Shown: positions 53,539-62,861 of the stretch, one piece after another
Numbering within the stretch: position 1 is the stretch's first letter
Layout: each line of letters begins with the position of its first letter
Notes under the pieces: generated by a model
The model's input: only the letters and a program-made list of their open reading frames with translations
What the model was told of the DNA's origin: nothing
Databases searched by the model: none
Assembly (NCBI GenBank): GCA_021739695.1
Contig: JAIPBM010000019.1
Coordinates: 23,265-87,264, forward strand
Direction of reading: 5' to 3'
DNA from: Flavobacteriales bacterium
Lineage (GTDB): Bacteria > Bacteroidota > Bacteroidia > UBA10329
Length of the DNA: 64,000 bases
Position numbers and translations under genes: made by a program

Positions 53539-54771
53539 GTGTTTGACGCTGACAAATGGCAAGAGATATTCGAAACCATCAGTAAGAACAAACTCAGAAC
53601 GTTCCTTACTGGATTCAGTGTGTTTTGGGGAATCTTCATGCTCATCATTCTCCTTGGTTCTGGCAACGGACTGCGCAACGGTTTTGAATCCGAATTTGAG
53701 GAAGACGCCATCAACAGCATTTGGGTTTACCAAGGACGGACAACCATTCCTTTTAAGGGAATGAAGCCTGGTCGCAACATTCGTTTTACAGATGAAGACC
53801 ACGAAGCCATTGACAATGGAAATGTAAAAGGATTGGAGAATATCGCTTCTCGAATTTGGGTGCAAGACAAGAACATGGTCTATGGTGACAAAAAGGGAAC
53901 TTTTGGAGTGATTGCGACCGAGGTTGGGCAATTCTATGCCGAAAATGCGACAATGGTCACGGGCCGATTTCTGAATGAAACAGACGTTTCCGAACGTAGA
54001 AAAGTGATTGTCTTAGGTCTTCCGGTCCAAGAAGAACTTTTTCCGAATGGAGATCATTTAGGCAAAGAATTAAACGTTGGCGGCATCTCTTTCAAGGTGA
54101 TCGGAACCTTTAAAGATGGCGGTGGCGCACGCGACAACAGAAGAGGCTACATTCCACTCACTGTTGGGCAAATGGTATTTGACCGAGGCAGAAATGTGCA
54201 TGCCATCAGCTCAACCATTGGAGATGCTACACCGGAAGAAAGCTTGCTGATTGAACAGGATATCCGAGATAGACTTGCCGCCTTGCACCAGTTCTCTCCA
54301 GAAGACAAACGTGCCGTTTGGATCAACAATACCACAGATCAATTCATGCAGATATTGAACGTACTGAACGCCATCAGTCTGTTCGTTTGGATCATCGGCA
54401 TTGGAACCATCATTGCAGGAATTGTGGGAATCGGCAACATCATGATGATCGTGGTGAAAGAACGAACTCGTGAGATCGGCATTCGAAAAGCCTTGGGCGC
54501 CACGCCATTTTCGGTGGTATCACTCATCATCATGGAAGCCATTTTCATTACAAGTATTGCTGGTTACATGGGTTTGGTCGCTGGTGTTTTCACCTTAGAG
54601 GCAGTAAGCGGTATGATTGAAGATCCTGGGATATTCCAAAATCCGGAAGTGGATCTTTACACCGCTAGCATTGCCACACTAGTGCTTATTGTTTCAGGAA
54701 CCTTGGCCGGACTCATTCCTGCCATCAAAGCCGCATCTATCAGTCCAATTGAAGCTTTACGAGACGAATGA
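53539..54771 (+). CDS. ABC transporter permease (MacB/FtsX type) 1
   Basis: A 410-residue permease starting with GTG at 53539. The N-terminal helix and the MacB periplasmic domain (about 45-250) are followed by three membrane helices with the typical VKERTREIGIRKALGATP. It is the first of two paralogous permeases in the operon; the two share the opening W-E-F-T-L pattern (LRTFLTGFSVFWGIFML). They likely form a heterodimer. The stop overlaps the next gene by 4 bp. Confidence 0.9.
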   Translation: MFDADKWQEIFETISKNKLRTFLTGFSVFWGIFMLIILLGSGNGLRNGFESEFEEDAINSIWVYQGRTTIPFKGMKPGRNIRFTDEDHEAIDNGNVKGLENIASRIWVQDKNMVYGDKKGTFGVIATEVGQFYAENATMVTGRFLNETDVSERRKVIVLGLPVQEELFPNGDHLGKELNVGGISFKVIGTFKDGGGARDNRRGYIPLTVGQMVFDRGRNVHAISSTIGDATPEESLLIEQDIRDRLAALHQFSPEDKRAVWINNTTDQFMQILNVLNAISLFVWIIGIGTIIAGIVGIGNIMMIVVKERTREIGIRKALGATPFSVVSLIIMEAIFITSIAGYMGLVAGVFTLEAVSGMIEDPGIFQNPEVDLYTASIATLVLIVSGTLAGLIPAIKAASISPIEALRDE

Positions 54772-56024
54772 GCATCTTAGACACAGATAGATGGCGCGAA
54801 GTGTTTGACACCTTAGGTGCCAATAAACTGCGAACAGCGCTTACCGCTTTCGGAGTGCTTTGGGGCATTTTCATGCTCATTATCATGTTGGGCGCAGGTT
54901 CTGGTTTACAGAATGGTGTCTCCAGCGAATTCCAAGGATTTGCCACTAACTCGCTTTATGTATGGACACAACGGACCACCAAACCATACAAAGGCTTACC
55001 GAGCGGACGTTGGTTCAATATGAGTAACGAAGACACAAAGGCACTGCGCGAACTTGTTCCAGAAGCAAAGGTCATTGCTCCGCGAAATGAGGTTGGTGGA
55101 TGGCGTGGTGCGGCAAACGTGGTGCGTGGCATAAACACGGGTTCGTACGGCATTAAAGGCGATTATCCTGAAGCGGTTCAGTTGCAACCATTTGATATCA
55201 CCCAAGGTCGATTACTCAATCAGATGGATGTTGATCAGAAACGGAAAGTGGCAGTGATCGGTGCCAAAGTGGTGAACGACCTCTATGAGGAAAATGAAGA
55301 GGTCATCGGCAGCAACATCCGCATCAATGGTGTTTATTTTACGGTAGTAGGAACAATAAAAACCAAAAAAGCTGGCCGCGAAGCCGAAGATGATGCTCAG
55401 AGTATTTTCATTCCATTGAGTTCATTTCAGCAGGCTTTCAACTATGGTAATTGGGTTAGCTATTATGGATTTATGCCCATTGATGGTGTTTCTGTTGCCG
55501 ATATGGAAGCCAAGATCTTGAAAGTGCTAAAGGAACGTCACCGTGTAGATCCAAGCGATGAATTCGCCTTTGGAACGAACAACAACGAAGAAGACTTTGC
55601 AGAATACGCCAATGTGTTTTCTGGCATCAACTTCCTCATTTGGTTTGTCGGCACACTTACGTTGGTTGCAGGCGTTATTGGAATCAGCAATATCATGCTC
55701 GTTATTGTGAAGGAGCGTACAAAAGAAATTGGCATACGAAGAGCCATTGGCGCAAGTCCAATGAGCATTGTGAGTCAGATCATTTTAGAAGCATTGGTCT
55801 TAACTTCTTTGGCCGGATACATTGGAATTGTATTGGGCGTTTGGGCCGTTGAATTTGCTGGACCGCTGATTGAAGATGATTCGTTCAAGAATCCAGAAAT
55901 TGATTTCCAAACCATATTGATCGCTTTGGGAGTGCTGATCATCTCTGGCTGTTTTGCTGGATTCATTCCTGCCTATCGCGCCCTCGAAATAAAACCTGTA
56001 GAAGCTTTACGAACCGAAAATTGA
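54768..56024 (+). CDS. ABC transporter permease (MacB/FtsX type) 2
   Basis: A 418-residue permease with the same plan as its upstream neighbour: LRTALTAFGVLWGIFML at the first helix, a MacB-like periplasmic domain, and VKERTKEIGIRRAIGASP before the last helices. Coupled by ATGA overlap to the first permease, and 9 nt before the adaptor gene. Confidence 0.9.
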   Translation: MSILDTDRWREVFDTLGANKLRTALTAFGVLWGIFMLIIMLGAGSGLQNGVSSEFQGFATNSLYVWTQRTTKPYKGLPSGRWFNMSNEDTKALRELVPEAKVIAPRNEVGGWRGAANVVRGINTGSYGIKGDYPEAVQLQPFDITQGRLLNQMDVDQKRKVAVIGAKVVNDLYEENEEVIGSNIRINGVYFTVVGTIKTKKAGREAEDDAQSIFIPLSSFQQAFNYGNWVSYYGFMPIDGVSVADMEAKILKVLKERHRVDPSDEFAFGTNNNEEDFAEYANVFSGINFLIWFVGTLTLVAGVIGISNIMLVIVKERTKEIGIRRAIGASPMSIVSQIILEALVLTSLAGYIGIVLGVWAVEFAGPLIEDDSFKNPEIDFQTILIALGVLIISGCFAGFIPAYRALEIKPVEALRTEN

Positions 56025-56033
56025 ACTGAGAAT

Positions 56034-57119
56034 ATGAAATCATTTGTTAGAATATTGGTCGTTGTCATCATCCTAGGCGGATTCGGATACACACTTTGGC
56101 ATCTGTACGATAAATCGCAAGAGCCACCTGTTGTTTTCGAAACCACACAGGCTTTCCGTAGTGATATCATCAAAAAAACAGTGGCAACCGGAACCATAGC
56201 ACCGAAAAAGGAAGTGGCCATCAAACCGCGCGTTTCAGGCATCATAGAAAAGGTGTTTGTGGAGGAAGGTCAGATGGTTAAAAATGGAGATGCCATTGCC
56301 AAAGTGAAGATCGTGCCAGATATGGTAAGTCTGAATAATGCCCAGAACCGTTTGCAGATGGCGCAACTGGCCGTGCAGGATGCACAGTTGAACTTCGACC
56401 GTCAGAAGAAATTGATCGATCAAGGCGTGATTGCTGAGGCAGAATTTCAACCAGTAAGAACCCAGCTAATGAACGTAAAACAGGAACTTTTGGCAGCCGA
56501 AAGCAACCTTCAACTGATTGAGGAAGGCGCCTTGAAAGACCAAGGAAGTAGTTCAAATACTGTTATTCGATCCACTGCCAATGGAATGGTACTTTCTGTT
56601 CCACTGAAAGAAGGTAACTCGGTTATTGAGAGCAACACCTTCAATGAAGGAACGACCATTGCCACCATTGCCGATATGGGCGAGATGATCTTTGAAGGAA
56701 AAGTAGACGAAAGCGAAGTGGGCAAGATCAAAGAAGGAATGGATCTTCTCATTACCATTGGTGCGTTGGAGGGACACACTTTCCACGCAAGATTAGAGCA
56801 TATCTCGCCCAAAGGCGTGGAGGAAAATGGTGCTATTCAGTTCAAGATCAAGGCAGAAGTTGAACTTCAGAAAGGTGTATTCGTTCGTTCGGGCTATAGC
56901 GCCAATGCAGATATTGTGCTTGATCGTAGAGACAGCGTTCTGGCCGTACAAGAAGGCTTGCTCATTTTTGGAAACAGCCCAGACTCTACGTTTGTGGAGG
57001 TGGAAACTTCACCTCAGATCTTTGAGAAACGAGCTGTAAAATTGGGATTGTCTGATGGCATAACCATCGAAGTGTTGAGCGGAATAACCGAAGAGGATAA
57101 GATCAAGAAACCGATGTGA
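56034..57119 (+). CDS. MacA/HlyD-like periplasmic adaptor
   Basis: A 361-residue adaptor with one N-terminal membrane helix (residues 5-22), a lipoyl-like domain (KPRVSGIIEKVFVEEGQMV), a coiled-coil hairpin (about 95-165 with repeated Gln/Leu) and beta-barrel part (VDESEVGKIKEGMDLLITIG). It joins the MacB-like transporter to an outer-membrane channel, for example a TolC protein coded elsewhere. Its end abuts the convergent gene. Confidence 0.9.
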   Translation: MKSFVRILVVVIILGGFGYTLWHLYDKSQEPPVVFETTQAFRSDIIKKTVATGTIAPKKEVAIKPRVSGIIEKVFVEEGQMVKNGDAIAKVKIVPDMVSLNNAQNRLQMAQLAVQDAQLNFDRQKKLIDQGVIAEAEFQPVRTQLMNVKQELLAAESNLQLIEEGALKDQGSSSNTVIRSTANGMVLSVPLKEGNSVIESNTFNEGTTIATIADMGEMIFEGKVDESEVGKIKEGMDLLITIGALEGHTFHARLEHISPKGVEENGAIQFKIKAEVELQKGVFVRSGYSANADIVLDRRDSVLAVQEGLLIFGNSPDSTFVEVETSPQIFEKRAVKLGLSDGITIEVLSGITEEDKIKKPM

Positions 57120-57551
57120 TCAGTCGTTTATTTCCTCAGCCTGCTCACGTAATTCGTTAAACCAAGCTGTTGCATCGTTCTCAGAATCGAACACACGTAC
57201 TGGGTATTTGCCCTTGCGGGCATTCATAAAGGCTTTAGCAAGTATGCGATGACCGAGTGTTTTAATCACAAGGGCCTCTGCTTTTTTGATCTTTTCAAAT
57301 TGCTCATCACCAAATTCGTTAATTCCCATGGTGATGTGGGTTGTAGAATCCGGCACAATCATGTGAAAGACCTTTCGGTCTTTGACGATATCCCAAATGG
57401 CGTCAATATTTTCCTTGGCTGTTTCAGCATTCATTTCAACATCAGGATTGATATAGATCTTGACGACATCGTCATCAATCATTATCAAAGCAGTGGGCAC
57501 AACAACCTTTTCCAATATATCAGAGTAACAAGTTCGGGTATTCGTCAACAT
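57120..57551 (-). CDS. STAS/SpoIIAA-like domain protein
   Basis: A 143-residue soluble protein with alternating strands and helices: VVKIYINPDVEMNAETAKENIDAI, VFHMIVPDSTTHITMG, then AEALVIKTLGHRILAKAFM and VRVFDSENDATAWF. The plan resembles the SpoIIAA/STAS-like proteins common in Bacteroidota, but the match is by layout only. No signal peptide. Function unknown. Confidence 0.5.
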   Translation of the reverse strand: MLTNTRTCYSDILEKVVVPTALIMIDDDVVKIYINPDVEMNAETAKENIDAIWDIVKDRKVFHMIVPDSTTHITMGINEFGDEQFEKIKKAEALVIKTLGHRILAKAFMNARKGKYPVRVFDSENDATAWFNELREQAEEIND

Positions 57552-57805
57552 TGGGTCTTAGTTTAATTGGTAACCAGTGATACATAAGGGGTCAATTCAT
57601 TATTAAACGTACTAAAATTAGCAATTATCGATACTAATCAATCATTCATCGATGATTTAATTGTATTCATAGAAAATCATAGCTCACATTTTCCTTAAAT
57701 ACCATCGTAATAAACAGACGCTACGGCAACGCCATTCACATCTCCGCGTTTCTGAATGCGTAAGACTTGCAGCATTTTAAAGACATTTTCGCACACTTGA
57801 TTTTC
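57552..57805. other. Intergenic region before the lysyl-oxidase-domain gene
   Basis: AT-rich, without a convincing gene or structured RNA. Its 3' part leads into the promoter at 57806. Confidence 0.4.
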
Positions 57806-57813
57806 TACCTTCG
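57806..57813 (+). promoter_or_regulatory. -7 box (TACCTTCG) of the lysyl-oxidase-domain gene
   Basis: TAnnTTCG box 19 nt before the ATG at 57833; the -33 is only T-rich (TTTT near 57786). Confidence 0.4.
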
Positions 57814-57832
57814 ACACATCAATTTAACCTGT

Positions 57833-60244
57833 ATGAAAAAACAATTACTCTCTTTGATCGTGTCACTTACAATCGGTGTAGGTGGCGTTTTAGCCCAGTG
57901 TCCTTCCGGACAAGTAGAGGTGGCTATTCAGATCCTTACTGACAATTTCGGATACGAAACTTCGTGGAGCCTTCTCAATTCTGATGGCGATATATTGGCA
58001 CAAGGAGGTCAGAATGGTGTATATGCAAACAACGCTTGGTATGGCGATACCCTTTGCGTAGATGAAAGCACCTGTATGCGATTTGAGATCTATGATCAAT
58101 TTGGAGATGGCATGTGCTGCGGCTACGGAAATGGGAGCTACACACTCTTTTTGAATGGAACCGAAATAGCTACTGGCGGCAATTTTGGCAACAGTACTTT
58201 CAACCTATTCAACTGCCCTCCTGGATCGGATTGCAACGATGCTTTCGTGATCGCTGAGGGGTCTTATGTTGCCCCGCACTCTAACACGTGGTATTCGTTT
58301 ACACCTGCAGAAACAGGAACGTACCAGATAGAAGCCTGCGATAATGTGTGCAATTCAAAGCTTTGGATATATGCATACTGCAACGGACTTCCTTGGGCTG
58401 AAGACAATACTGGAACCATCTATTACGATAACGACCAAGGCGGATGCGGGCCACAGGCCATGATCGGGGGTGCATTACTTGAAGCGAATGTTGAATATTG
58501 GATTCGCATCGGAAGTAGCAATGGAGATTGCACGGGAGATATCAACTGGTCGCTTACCTACAATGGACCTGTTACTGGCTGTATGGATATTACCGCATGT
58601 AATTACAATCCGCTGGCGTCTGTGTCTGACGGAAACTGCATTTACCCTGGCGATCCTGCCTGTCCGAACGGACCAGACCTCACCGTTGATGCCGTTGAAC
58701 TTTCGAACACGCTATATCTGTCTACATTGGATATTCCGGCCAACGATTGCCGTGTGGAGGAAAACTGCATGAACGGGTACGGGCTTCGCGACATCATCCG
58801 ATTTTCTACCCACATCAAGAATATCGGCAACATGGATTACTATATCGGAAGTCCATCTGCCAATCCGGATCAATTCGACTTTGTGAACTGCCACAACCAC
58901 ACGCATTATCGCGGATATGCCGAATACAAACTGTATGACGCTGACGGTGGATTGATTCCAATCGGATTCAAGAACGGTTTCTGTGTGATGGACCTTGAAT
59001 GCAGCGGTGGCGGATCGTTCCAGTATGGCTGCAGCACCATGGGTATTTCAGCTGGTTGTGGAGATATCTATTCTTCTGGGCTTGATTGCCAGTGGATAGA
59101 CATTACTGACATCGACACAGGGCGTTACACCTTTGTGAATACGGCCAACTGGGATGATAGTCCGGATGCACTTGGACATTATGAAACCAATCATACCAAC
59201 AACTGGGCTCAATTGTGCATCTATATAGGTAGAGATGCAAACGGAGCACTTTATGTCAATCAATTGCAGGATTGTAATCCGTATATCGATTGTCAAGGAG
59301 AGCTCTATGGATCGGCCCAACCAGATTGTAATGGTGTATGTGCTGGAACCACGCTACGGGGCGACATAAATGCTGATGCAGCTCAGAACAATCTTGATGC
59401 ACACAACTATGTCACCGATATTCTTGCCAACGACATTACTGCCACAACCTGCAACGACCTGAATGCAGATAACGAAATTGACGTATATGATGCTGCTTTG
59501 ATGATGGATTGCTCATTGACCAACGATGGCCACGTAACGGGTTCGAGCCACGATCATTGCAATTTCCCTTACGGTCTGACGGATATTTATGATACGGTTG
59601 AATTCAGCATTGGCAACGTGGACCACGCCCAGCACTTCATCGATATTTACATTAAGAACCCACAGAACTACGTGGTGGCTTACCAGTTTGAAATGGCTGG
59701 TCTTACCATCATGAGCGTAGAAAATCTGGTTGACCCTGTTGATTATCCTATCACTCCAGAATGGTCACTTGGAGGAACTGAGGTCATCGGTATCAGCTAT
59801 CAGGATTCGGTGATTCCTAAATTTCAGAATCCAACTCCGCTTTGCCGAATCCATTACTTCTCGCTCACCGATACATTGATCTGCATTTCCGACATCAAAA
59901 CCGTGGTGAACGAAAAGTATGAGGAAACCATTACACGTGTTGACGCATTCCATACTTGTTTGATCGCCTACACGGGTATTGACGAATTGGTGGATGGTGG
60001 AATTGAATTGAACCTCTACCCTAACCCGATGCTCGAATCAGCTACCCTTGCAATCACCAATCGTTTCAGCGCTGATATTTCGATTGAATTGATAGATCCT
60101 TCAGGAAAACAAGTGAAGAACTTCGGGCAAGTGAAAACTGACCGACTGACCATAACGAACGATGGACTAAGTGCAGGAATCTACTTCGTGCAGGTTACCG
60201 ATGGTTCGCGCATCCTTACACGTCAGAAGCTTATTGTGCAATAA
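57833..60244 (+). CDS. T9SS-secreted protein with a lysyl oxidase domain
   Basis: 803 residues from the ATG at 57833, with a signal MKKQLLSLIVSLTIGVGGVLAQ. In order: a Cys-rich domain with DGMCCGYGNGSY; a second beta domain; a GCMDITACNYNPLASVSDG repeat; a lysyl oxidase domain (282-481); a dockerin-like segment (510-560) with two DxNxD-type loops; a cohesin-like domain; and a T9SS sorting domain from YPNP (729-732). In the oxidase domain the copper site is His354/His356/His358 in CHNHTHY. Lys380 (GFKNGFC) and Tyr413 (CGDIYSSG) match the animal residues that form the LTQ cofactor, and DCQWIDITD is identical to animal LOX. It should oxidise amines outside the cell; the substrate is unknown. Confidence 0.88.
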   Translation: MKKQLLSLIVSLTIGVGGVLAQCPSGQVEVAIQILTDNFGYETSWSLLNSDGDILAQGGQNGVYANNAWYGDTLCVDESTCMRFEIYDQFGDGMCCGYGNGSYTLFLNGTEIATGGNFGNSTFNLFNCPPGSDCNDAFVIAEGSYVAPHSNTWYSFTPAETGTYQIEACDNVCNSKLWIYAYCNGLPWAEDNTGTIYYDNDQGGCGPQAMIGGALLEANVEYWIRIGSSNGDCTGDINWSLTYNGPVTGCMDITACNYNPLASVSDGNCIYPGDPACPNGPDLTVDAVELSNTLYLSTLDIPANDCRVEENCMNGYGLRDIIRFSTHIKNIGNMDYYIGSPSANPDQFDFVNCHNHTHYRGYAEYKLYDADGGLIPIGFKNGFCVMDLECSGGGSFQYGCSTMGISAGCGDIYSSGLDCQWIDITDIDTGRYTFVNTANWDDSPDALGHYETNHTNNWAQLCIYIGRDANGALYVNQLQDCNPYIDCQGELYGSAQPDCNGVCAGTTLRGDINADAAQNNLDAHNYVTDILANDITATTCNDLNADNEIDVYDAALMMDCSLTNDGHVTGSSHDHCNFPYGLTDIYDTVEFSIGNVDHAQHFIDIYIKNPQNYVVAYQFEMAGLTIMSVENLVDPVDYPITPEWSLGGTEVIGISYQDSVIPKFQNPTPLCRIHYFSLTDTLICISDIKTVVNEKYEETITRVDAFHTCLIAYTGIDELVDGGIELNLYPNPMLESATLAITNRFSADISIELIDPSGKQVKNFGQVKTDRLTITNDGLSAGIYFVQVTDGSRILTRQKLIVQ

Positions 60245-60270
60245 ACATTAGCATTCGATGTATGTTAAAT

Positions 60271-60300
60271 CAATCCCCGCCATTGCGGGGATTGTTGTTT
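60271..60300 (+). terminator. Rho-independent terminator after the lysyl-oxidase-domain gene
   Basis: CAATCCCCGC (60271-60280), loop CATT, GCGGGGATTG (60285-60294): a perfect 10-bp stem followed by TTGTTT. It ends the gene 27 nt after its stop. Confidence 0.8.
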
Positions 60301-60318
60301 AAACCTTAGTTATTTATC

Positions 60319-60702
60319 ATGGAAGACAAAGACTGGAAAGCCAAGCTGACACCCGAACAATACCATGTATTGCGCGAAAAAGGAACCGAGCGCCCTTTTA
60401 CAGGCGAATACGATCTGCATTTTGCAGATGGTTCGTACTTCTGTGCCGGATGCGGCACAAAACTCTTCGATTCGGGTTCTAAATTCGATAGTGGCTGCGG
60501 TTGGCCGGCCTTTTATCAGACAGCCGATAAAGGAGCTGTGATTGAGAAAACGGACCGAAGCTTTGGCATGATGCGCACCGAAGTTCTATGTGGTAACTGC
60601 GGAGGGCATTTGGGTCATGTATTTCCTGATGGACCAAGCGACAAGACCGGACTGCGCTATTGCATCAATTCGGTTTCGTTGGATTTCAAGAAAGAGGATT
60701 AG
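60319..60702 (+). CDS. msrB: Peptide-methionine (R)-S-oxide reductase
   Basis: A 127-residue cytoplasmic MsrB with no signal peptide. Zinc ligands C42/C45 and C91/C94, catalytic C115 in RYCINSVSL, and SGCGWPAF with C60 as a possible resolving Cys. It is the paralog of the lipoprotein MsrB at 24675, and stands between the two secreted copper enzymes. Confidence 0.94.
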   Translation: MEDKDWKAKLTPEQYHVLREKGTERPFTGEYDLHFADGSYFCAGCGTKLFDSGSKFDSGCGWPAFYQTADKGAVIEKTDRSFGMMRTEVLCGNCGGHLGHVFPDGPSDKTGLRYCINSVSLDFKKED

Positions 60703-60703
60703 C

Positions 60704-60742
60704 AAAAAAAGTCCCGCATCGGCCAACCTTCCCATACGGGAC
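60704..60742 (-). terminator. Terminator of the carboxypeptidase-regulatory-like gene
   Basis: On the minus strand GTCCCG (60742-60737) pairs with CGGGAC (60716-60711), followed by seven T residues. It lies 47 nt past the stop at 60790 and close behind the convergent msrB. Confidence 0.6.
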
Positions 60743-60789
60743 AACGCCACGTTTCAACCAAACTCAAAGTGGCATTTCACTACATTCAG

Positions 60790-61137
60790 TTATTCAACTA
60801 CTTCTAATGCAAGTGTCATATCCAATGGTTCGCCATTCAGAATGGCAATGGCTTCGGTTACTTCTTTGAATCCTGGAAACGAAAAACGTGCTAAGTAAAT
60901 ACCTTCAGGCACATCGGTCATTTTGAAGTAACCTGTTGGTGATGTGATGTACGTACGGCCTGTTCCTACCAATTCTACCACTACACCAAAAACACGTGAA
61001 CCGGTAATGGCGCTGACCACCTTCCCCTTGAACACACCGTTGGTGCTGTTATTCTTTGTTTCTGGCAAGCATATAAGATGCAACAATTGCTCTAATCCTT
61101 GACCTGCAAATGCGGAATTCTCTTGTGTCGTTTTCAT
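60790..61137 (-). CDS. Stand-alone carboxypeptidase-regulatory-like domain protein
   Basis: A 115-residue protein. Residues from about 35 to 113 form a CarboxypepD_reg-like beta-sandwich (FKGKVVSAITGSRVFGVVVEL, TSPTGYFKMTDVPEGIYLARFSFPG as separate landmarks). Such domains usually sit at the N-terminus of TonB-dependent receptors or in surface proteins, but here it is alone and without a signal peptide: the first 34 residues (MKTTQENSAFAGQGLEQLL) are hydrophilic. Function unknown. Confidence 0.65.
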   Translation of the reverse strand: MKTTQENSAFAGQGLEQLLHLICLPETKNNSTNGVFKGKVVSAITGSRVFGVVVELVGTGRTYITSPTGYFKMTDVPEGIYLARFSFPGFKEVTEAIAILNGEPLDMTLALEVVE

Positions 61138-61291
61138 GATCGTTGAGTTTAAAGGTTAGGTAGCTGTTTCTTCATCTACCGCTATTAACAGGCCAGAAAT
61201 TCAATTATTGTGCCAACAGGAATTTTCAGCGTAATTTTATTCTATTGCTAAACCAAATGACCAACTTGAGGTCTTACGACAAATCCGCTAC

Positions 61292-62857
61292 ATGAAACAT
61301 CTTGGAACAATATCTTTCTTCATGCTGATCAGTTTAGCATCCAAGGCGCAAACACCCACATACAACGATAACGTAGCCTGTATTCTTTACACCAACTGTA
61401 CACCATGTCATCATGATGGTGGAATAGGACCGTTTCCGCTGATGACCTACAATGATGCTACAGCTGCAGGGTTTGGCATTGTTGGTGCCGTGAATGCAGG
61501 TAACATGCCACCATGGCCACCCGATCCTGACTACAACCGCTTAGCTCACGAACGCGTGCTGACTCAGGAGGAGATCGACATTCTGAATGCTTGGGTGAAT
61601 GGAGGAATGCCCGAAGGCGGAGGAACACCACCTATAGCACCGGTATATGGAGGAAACGAGGTCATTACAAATCCTGACCTCAGCCTTACCATGCAGCCTT
61701 TCACCAACTTCGAGAACAATAACGACCTCTATCAATGTTTCGTTATTCCAACAGGCTTGACCGAAGACATGTATGTAAGTGGATTTGAGGTCGTACCCGG
61801 AAATGGAGAAATGGTCCATCATGTGCTGGTTTTTTCCGATACTTCCGATCTACCATTGCAATTGGATGCCCAAGACCCGAATCCTGGCTACACAGGCTTT
61901 GGAGGGACAGGTAGCAGTTCTTCGAAACTTATAGGGATTTGGGTTCCGGGAGAACAACCTTATTTCTTTCCTCAGAACATGGGCACCAAGTTATTGGCGG
62001 GAAGCAATATCATCTTTCAGATGCACTACCCGGCCGGTACCGGAGGTCAGGTAGATCAGACCAAGATAAACTTCGATCTGTTTCAAGGTGCCTGGAACAC
62101 CAGAGAAGTGTTCTTCACAGCGCCTCTTAACTTCGGGGGAAGCCTTACGGACGGACCGCTGGTCATTTTCCCAAATGAGGTAAGGACATTCCACAATCAA
62201 TATACCATACCCAATGTAGATCTGACCGTTCTGGCTGTTGGCCCGCACATGCACCTTATTGGCACCTCCATGAGATCATGGGCCGTAACTCCGCAGAGCC
62301 AGACCATTCCATTTTTTGACATTCCTGAATGGGATTTCCATTATCAAGGCTTTTATCAGTTCAGGCAACCGATACGAATTCCTGCAACCAGTACGTTGTA
62401 TGGGGTGGCAACCTATGATAACACCAACAACAATCCGAACAATCCCAACAACCCTCCTCAATTGGTTACCGCGGGCGAGGCTACCACAGATGAAATGTTC
62501 CTGATCTATTTTGCCTATACCATCTATTTAGCTGGAGACGAGAATATTGTGATTGACAATTCGACTGAAAAGCCAACGTACAACGATTGTGTATTCAACA
62601 TACTAGGCGTAGAAGATGAATTAGGGGCGGATATTTCCATTTATCCAAATCCGGTATCGGATGCCATCACCATCAACCTTCCAGCATTAGACAACGCAGT
62701 AGTTGAACTGCACGATGCGCAAGGCAAATTGATAGCAAGCCATGATTCCACCACCAGGAGAATAGACGTTTCTACATTGGCCGATGGCGTTTATCTCTTA
62801 TCGGTAACCACTTTAGAAGGTGGCAAGGCCACTCGAAAGGTGGTGATAAGGCATTAA
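61292..62857 (+). CDS. T9SS-secreted cytochrome-c / PHM-like copper monooxygenase
   Basis: A 521-residue protein with a signal MKHLGTISFFMLISLASKAQ. Residues 25-110 hold a heme c motif C36-T-P-C39-H40 and MPPWPPDP, as in a small cytochrome domain. Residues about 125-425 resemble the two-copper ascorbate-dependent monooxygenases (PHM/DBH): paired His176-His177 (MVHHVLVF), His245 (QMHYP), His319 and His321 (GPHMHLIG) and Met402 (DEMFLIYF). A T9SS sorting domain begins at YPNP (451-454). The heme could deliver electrons to copper in place of ascorbate. Substrate unknown. Confidence 0.85.
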   Translation: MKHLGTISFFMLISLASKAQTPTYNDNVACILYTNCTPCHHDGGIGPFPLMTYNDATAAGFGIVGAVNAGNMPPWPPDPDYNRLAHERVLTQEEIDILNAWVNGGMPEGGGTPPIAPVYGGNEVITNPDLSLTMQPFTNFENNNDLYQCFVIPTGLTEDMYVSGFEVVPGNGEMVHHVLVFSDTSDLPLQLDAQDPNPGYTGFGGTGSSSSKLIGIWVPGEQPYFFPQNMGTKLLAGSNIIFQMHYPAGTGGQVDQTKINFDLFQGAWNTREVFFTAPLNFGGSLTDGPLVIFPNEVRTFHNQYTIPNVDLTVLAVGPHMHLIGTSMRSWAVTPQSQTIPFFDIPEWDFHYQGFYQFRQPIRIPATSTLYGVATYDNTNNNPNNPNNPPQLVTAGEATTDEMFLIYFAYTIYLAGDENIVIDNSTEKPTYNDCVFNILGVEDELGADISIYPNPVSDAITINLPALDNAVVELHDAQGKLIASHDSTTRRIDVSTLADGVYLLSVTTLEGGKATRKVVIRH

Positions 62858-62861
62858 GTTA

